Source of the DNA: an uncultured Bacteroidota bacterium
Lineage (GTDB): Bacteria > Bacteroidota > Bacteroidia > Flavobacteriales > Flavobacteriaceae
Reading direction: 5' to 3'
Length of the DNA stretch: 64,000 nucleotides
Assembly (NCBI GenBank): GCA_902557655.1
Contig: CACEAZ010000001.1
Location: 121,547 to 185,546 of the forward strand
Numbering within the stretch: the first letter of the stretch is position 1; the number at the start of each line of letters is the position of its first letter. Position numbers and translations under genes: made by a program. This document shows positions 19,357-29,641 of the stretch, piece by piece. The notes under the pieces were generated by a model that was given only the letters and a program-made list of their open reading frames with translations, was not told where the DNA came from and did no database searches.

Positions 19357-19731
19357 ATGCCAACTATATCGCAATTAGTAAGAAAAGGTAGAGCTAGAAT
19401 TACAAAGAAAAGTAAGTCTGCTGCTCTTAGTTCTTGTCCTCAGAGGAGAGGTGTATGTACTCGTGTATACACAACCACTCCAAAAAAGCCAAACTCAGCA
19501 ATGAGAAAAGTTGCTAGGGTTAGGTTAACCAACGGAAACGAAGTTAATGCTTACATCCCAGGTGAAGGACACAATTTGCAAGAACACTCGATTGTACTAG
19601 TTAGAGGTGGTAGGGTAAAAGATTTACCAGGTGTAAGATATCACATTATTAGAGGAGCTCTTGATACTGCAGGTGTTGAGGGTAGAACTCAAAGAAGATC
19701 TAAGTACGGTGCTAAAAGACCTAAGAAATAG
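19357..19731 (+). CDS. rpsL: 30S ribosomal protein uS12
   Basis: Decoding-centre protein of the small subunit, 124 residues. [21 protein letters not shown] and the [10 protein letters not shown] segment are the conserved blocks at the A-site. The Lys in PKKPNSA is the streptomycin-sensitive state. First gene of the str operon, 22 bases before rpsG. Confidence 0.99.
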   Translation: MPTISQLVRKGRARITKKSKSAALSSCPQRRGVCTRVYTTTPKKPNSAMRKVARVRLTNGNEVNAYIPGEGHNLQEHSIVLVRGGRVKDLPGVRYHIIRGALDTAGVEGRTQRRSKYGAKRPKK

Positions 19732-19753
19732 TTAAGAAATAGTTTAGAATAAT

Positions 19754-20230
19754 ATGAGAAAAAAACAGGCAAAAAAACGTCCATTACTTCCAGATCCAAG
19801 ATTCAATGACAAGCTTGTAACAAGATTTGTAAATATGATGATGTTAAGTGGTAAAAAGTCTGTCGCCTTCAAGGTATTTTATGATGCTATTGATATAATA
19901 GATTCAAAGAAAACGGATGATGAAAAGTCAGCACTTGAAGTTTGGAAAGACGGATTGTCTAATGTAATGCCACACGTTGAAGTGAGAAGTAGAAGAGTGG
20001 GTGGTGCAACATTTCAAATACCAAGTCCTATTAGATCTGATAGAAAGATTTCAATTGCCATGAAATGGTTAATTAATTACTCAAGAAAGAGAAATGAAAA
20101 ATCAATGGCACAAAAACTTGCAGCTGAATCTTTAGCTGCCGCCAAAGAAGAAGGAGCTGCTGTCAAAAAGAAAGTGGATACTCACAAAATGGCAGAAGCT
20201 AACAAAGCATTTTCACATTTTAGATTTTAA
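19754..20230 (+). CDS. rpsG: 30S ribosomal protein uS7
   Basis: Head-domain assembly protein of 158 residues that binds the 3' major domain of 16S rRNA. The block VEVRSRRVGGATFQIP is the family signature. It is followed after six bases by fusA. In E. coli uS7 also represses its own operon; no matching site is evident here. Confidence 0.99.
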   Translation: MRKKQAKKRPLLPDPRFNDKLVTRFVNMMMLSGKKSVAFKVFYDAIDIIDSKKTDDEKSALEVWKDGLSNVMPHVEVRSRRVGGATFQIPSPIRSDRKISIAMKWLINYSRKRNEKSMAQKLAAESLAAAKEEGAAVKKKVDTHKMAEANKAFSHFRF

Positions 20231-20236
20231 TATATA

Positions 20237-22366
20237 ATGGCAAGAGATTTAAAATACACAAGAAATATCGGTATTGCTGCTCACATTGATGCAGGAAAGA
20301 CAACGACAACTGAAAGAATACTTTACTATACAGGAGTATCTCACAAGATTGGTGAAGTTCATGATGGTGCGGCTACTATGGATTGGATGGAGCAGGAACA
20401 AGAGAGAGGTATTACTATTACTTCTGCTGCTACAACCTGTACTTGGGATTTCCCAACGGATAATGGTAAGAAAACTGCAGACTCAAAGGGTTATCACTTT
20501 AATATAATTGATACTCCAGGTCACGTTGATTTTACCGTTGAAGTAAATAGATCTTTGAGAGTCCTTGACGGACTTGTATTTTTATTTAGTGCTGTTGATG
20601 GAGTTGAACCACAATCTGAAACAAACTGGAGGCTTGCGGACAATTATAAAGTTCCAAGAATTGGATTTGTTAATAAAATGGATAGACAGGGTTCCAACTT
20701 TCAAATGGTATGTAAGCAGGTAAAAGAAATGTTGGGTTCAAATGCTGTTCAAATTGTATTACCAATTGGTGAAGAGGCTGACTTTAAAGGTGTAGTTGAC
20801 CTGATTAAAAACAGAGCTATTGTATGGCACGAAGATTCGATGGGATCAACTTTTGATATCATCGATATTCCTGATAACTTAAAGGAAGAAGCTAAGAAAT
20901 ATAGAGGTTTATTAATTGAAGAGGTAGCTTCTTATGATGATAATCTCTTAGAAAAGTATATGGAAGATGAAGAATCCATCACTGAAGAAGAAATTCACAA
21001 TGCATTGCGCGCTGCTGTAATGGATATGGCAATTATTCCGATGATATGCGGTTCTGCATTTAAAAACAAAGGGGTTCAATTTCTTCTTGACGCTGTTTGT
21101 AGATATTTACCATCTCCTATCGACAAGGAAGCAATTGTGGGAATAAATCCTGATAACGATGAAGAAATTTCTAGAAAGCCATCTGTAGATGAGCCTTTTG
21201 CTGCCCTTGCATTTAAAATTGCTACTGACCCTTTTGTTGGTAGATTAGCTTTCTTTAGAGTTTACTCTGGAAAGCTTCCCGCTGGATCTTATGTTTTAAA
21301 CAACAGATCTGGAAAGAAAGAAAGAATTTCAAGAATATATCAGATGCATTCGAATAAGCAAAATGCAATTGATGTTATTGAGGCTGAAGACATTGGTGCT
21401 GCAGTTGGTTTTAAAGATATTAAAACAGGAGACAGTTTAACAGCTGAAAAAGCTCCTATTGTTTTAGAAAGTATGGACTTCCCAGACCCAGTAATTGGTA
21501 TTGCTGTTGAGGCTAAAACTAAAGCTGATGTTGATAAGTTAGGAATGGCCCTAGGAAAACTTTCAGAAGAGGACCCAACATTTACGGTTAGGACAGATGA
21601 AGCTTCAGGCCAAACGATTATTTCAGGTATGGGTGAACTTCACTTAGATATTATTGTTGATAGATTAAAGCGTGAATTCAAGGTAGAAGTGAATGAAGGT
21701 GAGCCTATGGTTGAATACAAAGAGGCGATTACACTTAAAGCTGATCATCGTGAAGTTTATAAGAAACAATCTGGTGGTAGAGGTAAGTTTGCTGATATTG
21801 TATTTACTGTTGAGCCTGCAGAAGAAGGGAAACAAGGTTTAGAATTTATTTCTAATATTAAGGGAGGTAATGTTCCTAAAGAATTTATTCCATCTGTTGA
21901 AAAAGGATTCAAGATGGCAATGCAAAATGGACCCTTAGCAGGATATGAAGTTGATTCACTTAAGGTTACACTTAGTGATGGATCCTATCATGATGTTGAT
22001 TCTGATCAGTTGTCTTTTGAGCTTGCAGCAAAAATCGGTTTTAAGAATGCAGCAAAACTTGCTCGTTTTGTTATTATGGAGCCAATTATGAAATTAGAAG
22101 TTTTAACACCTGAAGAAAATATGGGTGATATTGTTGGTGATTTAAACAGAAGAAGAGGTCAGGTTAATGATATGGGAGATCGAGCTGGATCAAAAGTGGT
22201 TAAAGCTGATGTTCCTCTTTCAGAAATGTTTGGATATGTAACATCTTTGAGAACGTTATCATCTGGTAGAGCTACTTCTACAATGGAGTTTTCTCATTAT
22301 GCAGCTACACCATCAAATATTTCTGAACAAGTTATTAAAAAAGCTAATGGATCTGCTGATTCTTAA
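20237..22366 (+). CDS. fusA: Translation elongation factor G
   Basis: Ribosomal translocase, 709 residues, five EF-G domains. G1 AHIDAGKTT (about 16-24), the switch region RGITITSA, G3 DTPGHVDF, G4 NKMDRQG and the domain IV loop [10 protein letters not shown] are intact. Located between rpsG and rpsJ. No tuf gene follows, which is usual in this phylum. Confidence 0.99.
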   Translation: MARDLKYTRNIGIAAHIDAGKTTTTERILYYTGVSHKIGEVHDGAATMDWMEQEQERGITITSAATTCTWDFPTDNGKKTADSKGYHFNIIDTPGHVDFTVEVNRSLRVLDGLVFLFSAVDGVEPQSETNWRLADNYKVPRIGFVNKMDRQGSNFQMVCKQVKEMLGSNAVQIVLPIGEEADFKGVVDLIKNRAIVWHEDSMGSTFDIIDIPDNLKEEAKKYRGLLIEEVASYDDNLLEKYMEDEESITEEEIHNALRAAVMDMAIIPMICGSAFKNKGVQFLLDAVCRYLPSPIDKEAIVGINPDNDEEISRKPSVDEPFAALAFKIATDPFVGRLAFFRVYSGKLPAGSYVLNNRSGKKERISRIYQMHSNKQNAIDVIEAEDIGAAVGFKDIKTGDSLTAEKAPIVLESMDFPDPVIGIAVEAKTKADVDKLGMALGKLSEEDPTFTVRTDEASGQTIISGMGELHLDIIVDRLKREFKVEVNEGEPMVEYKEAITLKADHREVYKKQSGGRGKFADIVFTVEPAEEGKQGLEFISNIKGGNVPKEFIPSVEKGFKMAMQNGPLAGYEVDSLKVTLSDGSYHDVDSDQLSFELAAKIGFKNAAKLARFVIMEPIMKLEVLTPEENMGDIVGDLNRRRGQVNDMGDRAGSKVVKADVPLSEMFGYVTSLRTLSSGRATSTMEFSHYAATPSNISEQVIKKANGSADS

Positions 22367-22378
22367 TAAAATTAAAAA

Positions 22379-22684
22379 ATGAGTCAAAAAATTAGAATAA
22401 AATTAAAATCATATGATCATAGCTTAGTAGATAATTCTGCTGAGAAGATTGTTAAAACTGTAAAGAGCACTGGTGCAGTTGTTACAGGACCTATTCCTTT
22501 GCCAACTCACAAGAAACTTTTTACTGTTTTAAGATCACCTCATGTGAACAAAAAAGCGAGAGAACAGTTTCAATTAAGTTCTTACAAGAGATTACTGGAT
22601 ATATACAGTACCTCTTCTAAAACAATTGATGCGTTAATGAAGTTAGAATTGCCGAGTGGCGTTGAAGTTGAGATAAAGGTATAA
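22379..22684 (+). CDS. rpsJ: 30S ribosomal protein uS10
   Basis: A 101-residue protein with the uS10 core [20 protein letters not shown] and [19 protein letters not shown]. It also acts as NusE in antitermination complexes in other bacteria. It is fused in one transcript with fusA upstream (12-base gap), but a 133-base structured gap separates it from rplC, so it sits before a probable attenuation point. Confidence 0.99.
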   Translation: MSQKIRIKLKSYDHSLVDNSAEKIVKTVKSTGAVVTGPIPLPTHKKLFTVLRSPHVNKKAREQFQLSSYKRLLDIYSTSSKTIDALMKLELPSGVEVEIKV

Positions 22685-22687
22685 GTA

Positions 22688-22792
22688 TTTATACTAGCCA
22701 GAAATTTTCTGGTATAACATGTCCGGAGCGTTTCGCGAAGGAAAAATGGAGAAAAATAATTTAGGGTTAAATTATTTTGACCCTAATTTTTT
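22688..22792 (+). promoter_or_regulatory. Candidate attenuator leader before rplC
   Basis: Three hairpins lie in the rpsJ-rplC gap. The first is CCAGAA (22698-22703) with TTCTGG (22707-22712). The second is TCCGGAGCG (22722-22730), UUU loop, CGCGAAGGA (22734-22742), with two three-pair stems separated by a GGA/GAA internal loop that could form sheared G-A pairs. The third is a terminator hairpin described separately. The rest of the S10-spc-alpha genes have gaps of only a few bases, so this structure stands out. It resembles the autogenous leaders by which a ribosomal protein (here most likely uL3 or uL4) tunes its own operon. The ligand is inference. Confidence 0.55.
22761..22792 (+). terminator. 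Intrinsic-terminator-like hairpin inside the S10 operon
   Basis: TTAGGGTTAAA (22761-22771), loop TTAT, TTTGACCCTAA (22776-22786) give eleven pairs with one T-G wobble, followed at once by six T residues. It lies 26 bases before the rplC ATG. In the middle of an essential operon it must be conditional or partial, which suggests attenuation. Confidence 0.65.
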
Positions 22793-22817
22793 AAATAATA
22801 AATGAAAAAATAATAAT

Positions 22818-23435
22818 ATGTCTGGGTTAATAGGAAAAAAAATAGGAATGACCAGTATTTTCGACGAAAGTGGAAAGAATATTCCATGTACTGTCATTGA
22901 GGCTGGTCCTTGTGTAGTTACCCAAGTCAGAACTGACGAAGTTGATGGATATAGTGCTATTCAACTAGGTTTCGATGACAAGACAGAGAAAAGTACAACC
23001 AAGGCTGCTAAAGGTCATGCAAAAAAAGCTGGTACAGCAGTAAAAACTAAGGTTGTAGAGTTTCAAGGTTTTGATCAGGATCTGAAATTGGGAGATACAG
23101 TTAGTGTAGATCACTTTGAAGAAGGTGAATTTGTTGATGTTTCTGGTATTTCAAAAGGAAAAGGTTTTCAAGGTGTTGTAAAACGTCATGGATTTGCTGG
23201 AGTGGGACAAGCTACTCACGGTCAGCATAATAGATTAAGAGCCCCTGGTTCAATTGGTGCAGCTTCTTATCCTGCAAGAGTTTTCAAAGGAATGAGAATG
23301 GCCGGTAGAATGGGCGGTGAAAAAGTTAAAGTGTTGAATTTAAGAGTTTTAAAAGTTATGGCTGATAAAAATATTTTATTAGTTAAAGGATGCGTTCCTG
23401 GACATAATAACTCTTATGTAATAATTCAGAAGTAA
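22818..23435 (+). CDS. rplC: 50S ribosomal protein uL3
   Basis: Early-assembly 23S rRNA-binding protein, 205 residues. [13 protein letters not shown] start, the [13 protein letters not shown] loop that reaches toward the peptidyl transferase centre, and [14 protein letters not shown] are conserved. First gene after the putative attenuator. Its stop overlaps the rplD start (TAATG). Confidence 0.99.
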   Translation: MSGLIGKKIGMTSIFDESGKNIPCTVIEAGPCVVTQVRTDEVDGYSAIQLGFDDKTEKSTTKAAKGHAKKAGTAVKTKVVEFQGFDQDLKLGDTVSVDHFEEGEFVDVSGISKGKGFQGVVKRHGFAGVGQATHGQHNRLRAPGSIGAASYPARVFKGMRMAGRMGGEKVKVLNLRVLKVMADKNILLVKGCVPGHNNSYVIIQK

Positions 23436-24061
23436 TGAAAATATCAGTATTAGATTCAAAAGGAAAATCTACAGGAAGAGAAGTTACTCTTCCTAAAGAT
23501 ATTTATGCAATTGAGCCAAATGAACATGCACTTTACCTTGATGTAAAGCAGTATTTGGCTAATCAGCGTCAAGGAACACACAAAGCTAAAGAAAGAGCAG
23601 ATATCACTGGAAGTACTAGAAAAATCAAAAAGCAAAAAGGTACCGGAACAGCGCGTGCTGGTAGTATTAAATCTGGTGTGTTTAGAGGTGGTGGAAGAAT
23701 ATTTGGTCCAAGACCAAGAGATTATGATGTTAAGTTAAATAAGAAGCTTAAAAAACTTGCTAGAAAATCAGCACTTTCTCTTAAGGCTAAGGATAAGGCA
23801 ATAACTATTGTTGAAGACTTTGATTTTAAAACTCCTAAGACTAAGAAGTTTATAGACGTACTCAAAGCATTAAAGATAGAAGACAAAAAATCATTACTGA
23901 TTTTTGGCAAAAATAATAATGTATATTTGTCATCGCGAAATTTTAAGGGTTCAGATGTTGTAACTAGTTCTGAAGTAAGTACTTACAAAATACTAAATGC
24001 AAAACAGTTAGTTATGTCTGAGAGCTCATTAAATAGTATAAATGAAAATTTAAGTAAATAA
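23435..24061 (+). CDS. rplD: 50S ribosomal protein uL4
   Basis: Exit-tunnel protein of 208 residues. The tunnel loop KKQKGTGTARAGSIKSGVFR and GGGRIFGPRPRDY are typical. In E. coli uL4 represses the S10 operon by binding its leader, which makes this protein a good candidate regulator for the structured gap upstream of rplC. Confidence 0.99.
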   Translation: MKISVLDSKGKSTGREVTLPKDIYAIEPNEHALYLDVKQYLANQRQGTHKAKERADITGSTRKIKKQKGTGTARAGSIKSGVFRGGGRIFGPRPRDYDVKLNKKLKKLARKSALSLKAKDKAITIVEDFDFKTPKTKKFIDVLKALKIEDKKSLLIFGKNNNVYLSSRNFKGSDVVTSSEVSTYKILNAKQLVMSESSLNSINENLSK

Positions 24062-24063
24062 TT

Positions 24064-24354
24064 ATGAGTCTTTTGATTAAACCAATTATTACAGAGAAAG
24101 CTACTAACGATAGTGAGCTAAATAATTGTTATACTTTTCACGTACAAAAGTCAGCTAATAAAGTTGAAATTAAAAAGGCAGTTGAATCTGCATATGGGGT
24201 AAAAGTTGAAAAAGTTAGAACAATTAATGTTCGTGCTAATAGAAGTATCAGATACACCAAGGCAGGAATTCAATATGGTAAAACAAACGCTATTAAAAAA
24301 GCAATCGTTCAATTAGCTGAGGGAGAATCAATCGATTTATACGCTAACGCTTAG
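24064..24354 (+). CDS. rplW: 50S ribosomal protein uL23
   Basis: A 96-residue protein at the tunnel exit, where signal recognition particle and trigger factor dock. The start LIKPIITEKATNDSE and the central TFHVQKSANKVEIKKAVE match the family. Two bases after rplD. Confidence 0.98.
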   Translation: MSLLIKPIITEKATNDSELNNCYTFHVQKSANKVEIKKAVESAYGVKVEKVRTINVRANRSIRYTKAGIQYGKTNAIKKAIVQLAEGESIDLYANA

Positions 24355-24366
24355 AAAAAAAAGATA

Positions 24367-25191
24367 ATGTCACTAAGAAAATTAAAACCAGTAACGCCAG
24401 GGCAAAGATTTAGAATAGTAAATGAATATTCTGAAATTACTACTTCTAAGCCTGAAAAGTCACTTCTTACCCCCCTTAAAAGAAGCGGAGGAAGAAATAA
24501 TCAGGGTAGAATGACTATGAGATATAAAGGTGGTGGTCACAAAAGAAGATACAGGGTTATTGACTTTAAGAGAGATAAATTTGATGTGATGGGTGAAATC
24601 TCATCTATTGAATATGATCCTAACAGGTCTGCTTTTATTGCTTTGGTAACTTATTCAGATAATGAAAAAAGATATATCATCGCTCAGAAAGATTTAAAAG
24701 TTGGTGACAAAGTTGTATCTGGTCAATCGGTATCTCCTAATGTTGGAAATTCGATGCCTTTAAGTGCCATTCCTTTAGGAACAGTCATTTCATGTATTGA
24801 AATGAGACCTGGGAAAGGAGCAACTCTTGCAAGAAGTGCTGGTTCTTATGCCCAGCTAATGGCTAGAGAAGGTAAATTTGCAACAATAAAAATGCCATCA
24901 GGTGAAACCAGGTTGGTATTAAGTAATTGTTTTGCAACAATTGGAGTTGTTTCAAATTCTGATCATCAATTGACTGTTTCAGGTAAAGCAGGAAGAAGTA
25001 GATGGTTAGGAAGAAGACCAAGAACTAGACCAGTAGCCATGAACCCTGTTGATCATCCGATGGGTGGAGGTGAAGGTAGAGCTTCAGGTGGACATCCAAG
25101 ATCTAGAAATGGAATTCCTGCAAAAGGATTTAGAACTAGATCTAAAACCAAGGAGAGTAATAAGTTTATTATTGAAAGAAGAAAAAAATAA
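24367..25191 (+). CDS. rplB: 50S ribosomal protein uL2
   Basis: A 274-residue protein essential for subunit association and peptidyl transfer. [20 protein letters not shown] and the C-terminal [19 protein letters not shown], including the conserved functional His, are intact. Located between rplW and rpsS. Confidence 0.99.
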   Translation: MSLRKLKPVTPGQRFRIVNEYSEITTSKPEKSLLTPLKRSGGRNNQGRMTMRYKGGGHKRRYRVIDFKRDKFDVMGEISSIEYDPNRSAFIALVTYSDNEKRYIIAQKDLKVGDKVVSGQSVSPNVGNSMPLSAIPLGTVISCIEMRPGKGATLARSAGSYAQLMAREGKFATIKMPSGETRLVLSNCFATIGVVSNSDHQLTVSGKAGRSRWLGRRPRTRPVAMNPVDHPMGGGEGRASGGHPRSRNGIPAKGFRTRSKTKESNKFIIERRKK

Positions 25192-25193
25192 TT

Positions 25194-25472
25194 ATGTCTA
25201 GATCATTAAAAAAAGGACCTTATGTTCATTTTAAATTGAACAGAAAAGTTGAAAAAAATATACAGGATAATAAAAAAACTGTTATTAAGACTTGGTCAAG
25301 AGCGAGTATGATAACACCTGATTTTGTTGGTCAAACAATTGCTGTACATAACGGAAGACAATTTATTCCTGTTTATATAACTGAGAACATGGTAGGACAT
25401 AAATTAGGTGAATTTTCTCCAACTAGATCTTTTAGAGGTCATGCTGGAGCAAAAAATAAGGGAAAAAAATAA
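25194..25472 (+). CDS. rpsS: 30S ribosomal protein uS19
   Basis: A 92-residue head protein paired with uS13. [14 protein letters not shown] start, [20 protein letters not shown] end. Two bases after rplB. Confidence 0.99.
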   Translation: MSRSLKKGPYVHFKLNRKVEKNIQDNKKTVIKTWSRASMITPDFVGQTIAVHNGRQFIPVYITENMVGHKLGEFSPTRSFRGHAGAKNKGKK

Positions 25473-25473
25473 A

Positions 25474-25863
25474 ATGGCGGAAAAAACTAAAGATATGAAC
25501 AAGAATTTAGCTGTTGCTAAACTGAATAACTGCCCAACTTCTCCAAGAAAAATGAGAATTGTTGCTGATTTGGTTAGAGGTAAAAATGCTGACCAAGCGT
25601 TAGATATTTTAAGGTTTAGCCAAAAAGAAGCTTCTAGAAAATTAGAAAAATTATTAATGTCAGCTATTTCAAACTGGCAAGCTAAAAATAAAGATTCAAA
25701 TGTTGAAGACGCAAATTTATACATTCATGAAATTAGAGTAGATAGTGCGTCTATGTTAAAAAGGATAAGACCTGCTCCTCAAGGAAGGGCTCACAGAATT
25801 AGAAAAAGATCTAATCATGTAACAATCGTATTAAATACTAAAGATAATACTCAAAGTAAATAA
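25474..25863 (+). CDS. rplV: 50S ribosomal protein uL22
   Basis: Exit-tunnel protein, 129 residues. [22 protein letters not shown] and the beta-hairpin [19 protein letters not shown] are the family blocks. The frame is open upstream to 25408, but the ATG one base after the rpsS stop ([10 protein letters not shown]) gives the standard length and is chosen; the longer frame would overlap rpsS coding sequence. Confidence 0.98.
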   Translation: MAEKTKDMNKNLAVAKLNNCPTSPRKMRIVADLVRGKNADQALDILRFSQKEASRKLEKLLMSAISNWQAKNKDSNVEDANLYIHEIRVDSASMLKRIRPAPQGRAHRIRKRSNHVTIVLNTKDNTQSK

Positions 25864-25867
25864 TTAA

Positions 25868-26563
25868 ATGGGACAAAAAACAAATCCGATAGGAAATAGA
25901 ATTGGAATCATCAGAGGTTGGGAATCTAACTGGTATGGTGGTAATGATTATGGTGATAAGTTAGCTGAAGATCATAAAATCAGAAAATATGTTCATGCTA
26001 GATTAGCTAAAGCTAGTATATCTAGGGTTATTATCGAAAGAACTCTTAAGATCGTTACTATTACAATTACCACGGCTAGACCTGGTATTATAATTGGTAA
26101 GGGCGGTCAAGAAGTTGATAAGTTAAAAGAAGAATTAAAGAAAATTACTTCTAAAGATATCCAGTTAAATATTTACGAAATTAAAAGGCCAGAATTAGAT
26201 GCATTTTTAGTTGCCTCTAGTGTAGCTAGACAAATTGAAAATAGAATATCCTACAAGAGAGCAATTAAGATGGCTATTGCTGCTTCTATTAGAATGAATG
26301 CAGAAGGTATTAAAATTCAGATAAGTGGTAGATTAAATGGTGCGGAGATGGCTAGAAGTGAGCATTATAAAGAAGGAAGAATTCCTCTTTCAACTTTTAG
26401 AGCTGATATCGATTATGCACTAGTTGAAGCGCATACAACTTATGGAAGGATTGGAGTAAAAGTTTGGATTATGAAGGGTGAAGTATATGGTAAAAGAGAT
26501 TTAAATCCACTTGTTGGTCTTTCAAAGAAACAGGGAAAAAATAACAGAAGAAAAAGAAATTAA
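25868..26563 (+). CDS. rpsC: 30S ribosomal protein uS3
   Basis: A 231-residue protein at the mRNA entry channel with helicase activity. The KH motif [20 protein letters not shown] and the C-terminal [15 protein letters not shown] are present. Tail is basic ([12 protein letters not shown]). Confidence 0.99.
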   Translation: MGQKTNPIGNRIGIIRGWESNWYGGNDYGDKLAEDHKIRKYVHARLAKASISRVIIERTLKIVTITITTARPGIIIGKGGQEVDKLKEELKKITSKDIQLNIYEIKRPELDAFLVASSVARQIENRISYKRAIKMAIAASIRMNAEGIKIQISGRLNGAEMARSEHYKEGRIPLSTFRADIDYALVEAHTTYGRIGVKVWIMKGEVYGKRDLNPLVGLSKKQGKNNRRKRN

Positions 26564-26569
26564 TCAAGG

Positions 26570-26989
26570 ATGTTACAACCGAAAAAAACTAAATATCGTA
26601 AGGTTCAAAAAGGCAGAATGAAGGGTAACTCTGGAAGAGGCCATAGACTTTCAAATGGAATGTTTGGAATTAAGTCTCTTGATTCTAACTTTTTAACCTC
26701 AAGACAGATTGAAGCTGCAAGGATTGCTGCTACAAGGTATATGAAAAGAGAAGGTCAATTGTGGATCAAGATTTTTCCAGACAAGCCTATAACAAAAAAG
26801 CCTCTTGAGGTTCGTATGGGTAAAGGTAAAGGTGCTGTTGAATATTGGGCTGCTGTAGTTAAGCCTGGAAGAATTTTGTTTGAAGTTGGTGGAGTTCCAA
26901 TTGACGTAGCAAAAGAGGCTCTAAGACTAGCTGCACAAAAGTTACCTGTAAAAACAAGATTTATAATTGCTAGAGATTACGAAGCATAA
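26570..26989 (+). CDS. rplP: 50S ribosomal protein uL16
   Basis: A 139-residue protein near the tRNA sites and the peptidyl transferase centre. [38 protein letters not shown] and [18 protein letters not shown] match uL16. Six bases after rpsC. Confidence 0.99.
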   Translation: MLQPKKTKYRKVQKGRMKGNSGRGHRLSNGMFGIKSLDSNFLTSRQIEAARIAATRYMKREGQLWIKIFPDKPITKKPLEVRMGKGKGAVEYWAAVVKPGRILFEVGGVPIDVAKEALRLAAQKLPVKTRFIIARDYEA

Positions 26990-26998
26990 TATATTAAT

Positions 26999-27190
26999 AT
27001 GAAGCAACAGGAAGTAATAAAATTATCAAATGATGAGCTGAAAGAACAGCTTATTGAAAATAAAAAGAAGTTTAATGAGCTTAAAATGGCTCATGCTGTA
27101 TCACCTTTGGAAAATCCAATTCAGATAAAAGCCGTTAGAAAATCAATAGCTCGTATCATGACAGAATTAACCAAAAGAGATAACCAATAA
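26999..27190 (+). CDS. rpmC: 50S ribosomal protein uL29
   Basis: A 63-residue two-helix protein at the tunnel exit. [20 protein letters not shown] and [19 protein letters not shown] are typical. Located between rplP and rpsQ. Confidence 0.97.
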   Translation: MKQQEVIKLSNDELKEQLIENKKKFNELKMAHAVSPLENPIQIKAVRKSIARIMTELTKRDNQ

Positions 27191-27200
27191 TTTATTCTAT

Positions 27201-27464
27201 ATGAATATGGAAAAAAGAAATTTAAGAAAAGAAAGAGTAGGAGTTGTGACTAGTAACAAAATGCAAAAGTCAATTGTTGTTGCTGAGGTTAAAAAGGTTA
27301 AACATCCTATGTACGGAAAGTTTGTTTTAAAAACTAAAAAATATGTTGCTCATGATGAAAAAAATGATTGCAACATAGGTGATAGAGTTAAAATAATGGA
27401 GACAAGACCAATTAGTAGGTCTAAATGTTGGAGATTGGTAGAAATAATTGAAAGAGCTAAATAA
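27201..27464 (+). CDS. rpsQ: 30S ribosomal protein uS17
   Basis: A primary 16S-binding protein of 87 residues with an OB fold. [19 protein letters not shown] and [20 protein letters not shown] are signature blocks. A second in-frame ATG two codons in (MEKRNLRKE) could be the true start. Confidence 0.98.
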   Translation: MNMEKRNLRKERVGVVTSNKMQKSIVVAEVKKVKHPMYGKFVLKTKKYVAHDEKNDCNIGDRVKIMETRPISRSKCWRLVEIIERAK

Positions 27465-27466
27465 TT

Positions 27467-27835
27467 ATGTTACAACAAGAATCAAGATTAAAAGTTGCCG
27501 ATAATACAGGAGCCAAAGAAGTCCTAACGATTAGAGTTTTAGGAGGTACTAAGAGAAGGTATGCATCAATTGGAGATAAGATTGTTGTTTCTGTAAAATC
27601 AGCTACACCAAACGGTATGGTTAAAAAAGGTGCTGTATCAACTGCTGTAGTGGTTAGAACTACCAAAGAGGTTAGAAGAAAAGATGGTTCATATATTAGA
27701 TTTGATGATAATGCTTGTGTATTATTAGAAGCTTCTGGTGAAATGAAAGGAACTAGAGTATTCGGCCCTGTGGCAAGAGAATTGAGAGATAAGCAATTTA
27801 TGAAAATAGTTTCATTAGCACCTGAGGTACTATAA
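27467..27835 (+). CDS. rplN: 50S ribosomal protein uL14
   Basis: A 122-residue subunit-interface protein. Begins [18 protein letters not shown] and has [15 protein letters not shown] near the end, as in all bacterial uL14. Two bases after rpsQ. Confidence 0.99.
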   Translation: MLQQESRLKVADNTGAKEVLTIRVLGGTKRRYASIGDKIVVSVKSATPNGMVKKGAVSTAVVVRTTKEVRRKDGSYIRFDDNACVLLEASGEMKGTRVFGPVARELRDKQFMKIVSLAPEVL

Positions 27836-27844
27836 AATTTTAAT

Positions 27845-28159
27845 ATGAGAAGAAAATTAAAAATTAGAACGGGAGATATTGTTAAGGTAATTGCTGGAAA
27901 TCAGAAGGGTACTCAGGGTAAAGTACTAAGAGTATATGCTGAAAAAAACAGAGCAATTGTAGAAGGTGTTAATGTTGTAAAGAAACACAATAAGCCAAAT
28001 GCAAATAACCCTAAAGGAGGAATTACAGAGAAAGAATTATCAATAGATATTTCAAATATATCATTGATTACATCAGAAGGTGAACCTACGAGAGTTGGTT
28101 TTAAAATTGAAAAAGATAAAAAAGTCAGATACGCTAAAAAGTCTGACGAAGTATTATAG
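27845..28159 (+). CDS. rplX: 50S ribosomal protein uL24
   Basis: A 104-residue assembly-initiator protein with a KOW motif ([20 protein letters not shown]) and the [17 protein letters not shown] loop. Two bases before rplE. Confidence 0.98.
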   Translation: MRRKLKIRTGDIVKVIAGNQKGTQGKVLRVYAEKNRAIVEGVNVVKKHNKPNANNPKGGITEKELSIDISNISLITSEGEPTRVGFKIEKDKKVRYAKKSDEVL

Positions 28160-28161
28160 AT

Positions 28162-28917
28162 ATGAGTTATATACCAAGATTAAAAAAGGAATATAAAAGT
28201 AATGTTGTTACTAGATTGATTAAAGAATTTAGTTACGATAACGTTATGCAGGTGCCAAAACTTGAAAAAATTGTTATTTCAAAAGGAGTTGGTGCAGCTG
28301 TTAACGATAAAAAACTGATTGATCACGCCTTAAATGAGGTGACTGAAATTTCTGGACAAAAAGCTATAGCTACTATGTCTAAAAAAGATGTCGCATCATT
28401 TAAATTAAGAAAAGGTATGCCAGTCGGAGTTAAGGTTACTTTAAGAGGTGAAAAAATGTATGAGTTTTTAGATAGATTTGTCACAACAGCATTACCTAGA
28501 GTAAGAGACTTTAGTGGTGTAAAGAGTACAGGTTTTGACGGAAGAGGAAACTATAATCTTGGTGTTACTGAGCAAATTATCTTTCCTGAAATAAATATTG
28601 ACAAAATCAATAAAATTTCTGGTATGGATATAACATTTGTTACTAGTGCTAATTCTGATAAAGAGGCTATGCAACTATTAAGTGAATTAGGATTGCCTTT
28701 CAAGAAAAAAGAATCAAGTGACAATAATTCAACGGTTGAAGATAAAAAACAGCCGGTGATTGAGGATTCACCAGTTGAGGAAGTTGCAGAGGAAGCTCCA
28801 GCAGCTGAGGTTGAAGAGGAATCACCAGTTGAGGAAGTTGCAGAGGAAGCTCCAGCAGCTGAAGATGAAGAGGAACCTTCTGAAAATGAAGAAGAATCAA
28901 AAGAAGATAATAAATAA
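28162..28917 (+). CDS. rplE: 50S ribosomal protein uL5 with acidic C-terminal extension
   Basis: Central-protuberance protein that binds 5S rRNA. The uL5 core (residues about 1-180) is normal: [11 protein letters not shown] start, RLRK-type helix, [15 protein letters not shown] and [13 protein letters not shown]. Usual bacterial length is about 180; here a further 70 residues form an acidic tail with two 18-residue copies of [18 protein letters not shown] and a final Glu/Lys-rich stretch. The tail keeps frame to a normal stop and is followed after 24 bases by rpsN, so it is not a run-on from a lost stop. Its function is unknown. Confidence 0.97.
   Translation: MSYIPRLKKEYKSNVVTRLIKEFSYDNVMQVPKLEKIVISKGVGAAVNDKKLIDHALNEVTEISGQKAIATMSKKDVASFKLRKGMPVGVKVTLRGEKMYEFLDRFVTTALPRVRDFSGVKSTGFDGRGNYNLGVTEQIIFPEINIDKINKISGMDITFVTSANSDKEAMQLLSELGLPFKKKESSDNNSTVEDKKQPVIEDSPVEEVAEEAPAAEVEEESPVEEVAEEAPAAEDEEEPSENEEESKEDNK
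28768..28875 (+). repeat. Two tandem 54-base repeats in rplE
   Basis: Units starting at 28768 and 28822 are nearly identical at the DNA level and each encode 18 residues rich in Glu, Ala, Pro and Val. A whole number of codons means gain or loss of units keeps frame. Confidence 0.85.
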
Positions 28918-28941
28918 CAAAAATTTAAAAAGAAGAATACT

Positions 28942-29211
28942 ATGGCTAAAGAATCAATGAAAGCTCGAGAAGTAAAGAGGGCAAAAATTGTAGCTAAATA
29001 TGCTGAAAAAAGAAAGGCATTAAAAGAAGCTGGTGATTATGAAGGATTACAAAAGCTTCCTAAAAATGCTTCTCCGATAAGAATGCATAACAGATGTAAA
29101 CTTACAGGAAGACCTAAAGGTTACATGAGGAATTTTGGTATATCTAGAGTTCTTTTTAGAGAAATGGCTAACAAAGGTTTAATTCCAGGAGTTAAAAAAG
29201 CTAGCTGGTAA
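28942..29211 (+). CDS. rpsN: 30S ribosomal protein uS14
   Basis: An 89-residue long-form uS14 of the zinc-free type: the usual CxxC pairs are absent and only one Cys remains ([18 protein letters not shown]). Ends in KKASW as in the family. Located between rplE and rpsH. Confidence 0.98.
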   Translation: MAKESMKAREVKRAKIVAKYAEKRKALKEAGDYEGLQKLPKNASPIRMHNRCKLTGRPKGYMRNFGISRVLFREMANKGLIPGVKKASW

Positions 29212-29229
29212 CAAAATAAATATAAAAAA

Positions 29230-29628
29230 ATGAATACAGATCCAATAGCTGATTATTTAACAAGAGTTAGAAATGCAATTAGAGCAAACCACAAGGTTGT
29301 TTCAATTCCAGCATCTAACCTAAAAAAGGAAATCACAAAAATATTATTTGATCAAGGTTATATTTTAAGTTATAAGTTTGAGGATGACTCTGCACAGGGT
29401 AGTATTAAAATAGCTTTAAAATATACTAAAGAAAATAATGAATCAGTAATTACCAATATTTCTAGAATCAGCAAACCAGGTCTTAGAAAATATTCAAATT
29501 CTACTGATTTACCAAGAGTTTTAAACGGTTTAGGAATTGCAATAATTTCAACATCTAAAGGAGTTATGACTGCTAAGCAAGCAAAAAGCTCGAATGTAGG
29601 TGGAGAAGTAATCTGTTACGTTAATTAG
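29230..29628 (+). CDS. rpsH: 30S ribosomal protein uS8
   Basis: A 132-residue primary 16S-binding protein. [18 protein letters not shown] start and the C-terminal [17 protein letters not shown] with GGEVICYV are conserved. In E. coli uS8 regulates the spc operon at the rplE region; no equivalent gap exists here. Confidence 0.99.
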   Translation: MNTDPIADYLTRVRNAIRANHKVVSIPASNLKKEITKILFDQGYILSYKFEDDSAQGSIKIALKYTKENNESVITNISRISKPGLRKYSNSTDLPRVLNGLGIAIISTSKGVMTAKQAKSSNVGGEVICYVN

Positions 29629-29641
29629 AAAAAAATAAAAA

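Noticed and set aside
25408..25473. Longer rplV start
   Set aside because: It would overlap rpsS coding sequence and add residues absent from uL22.
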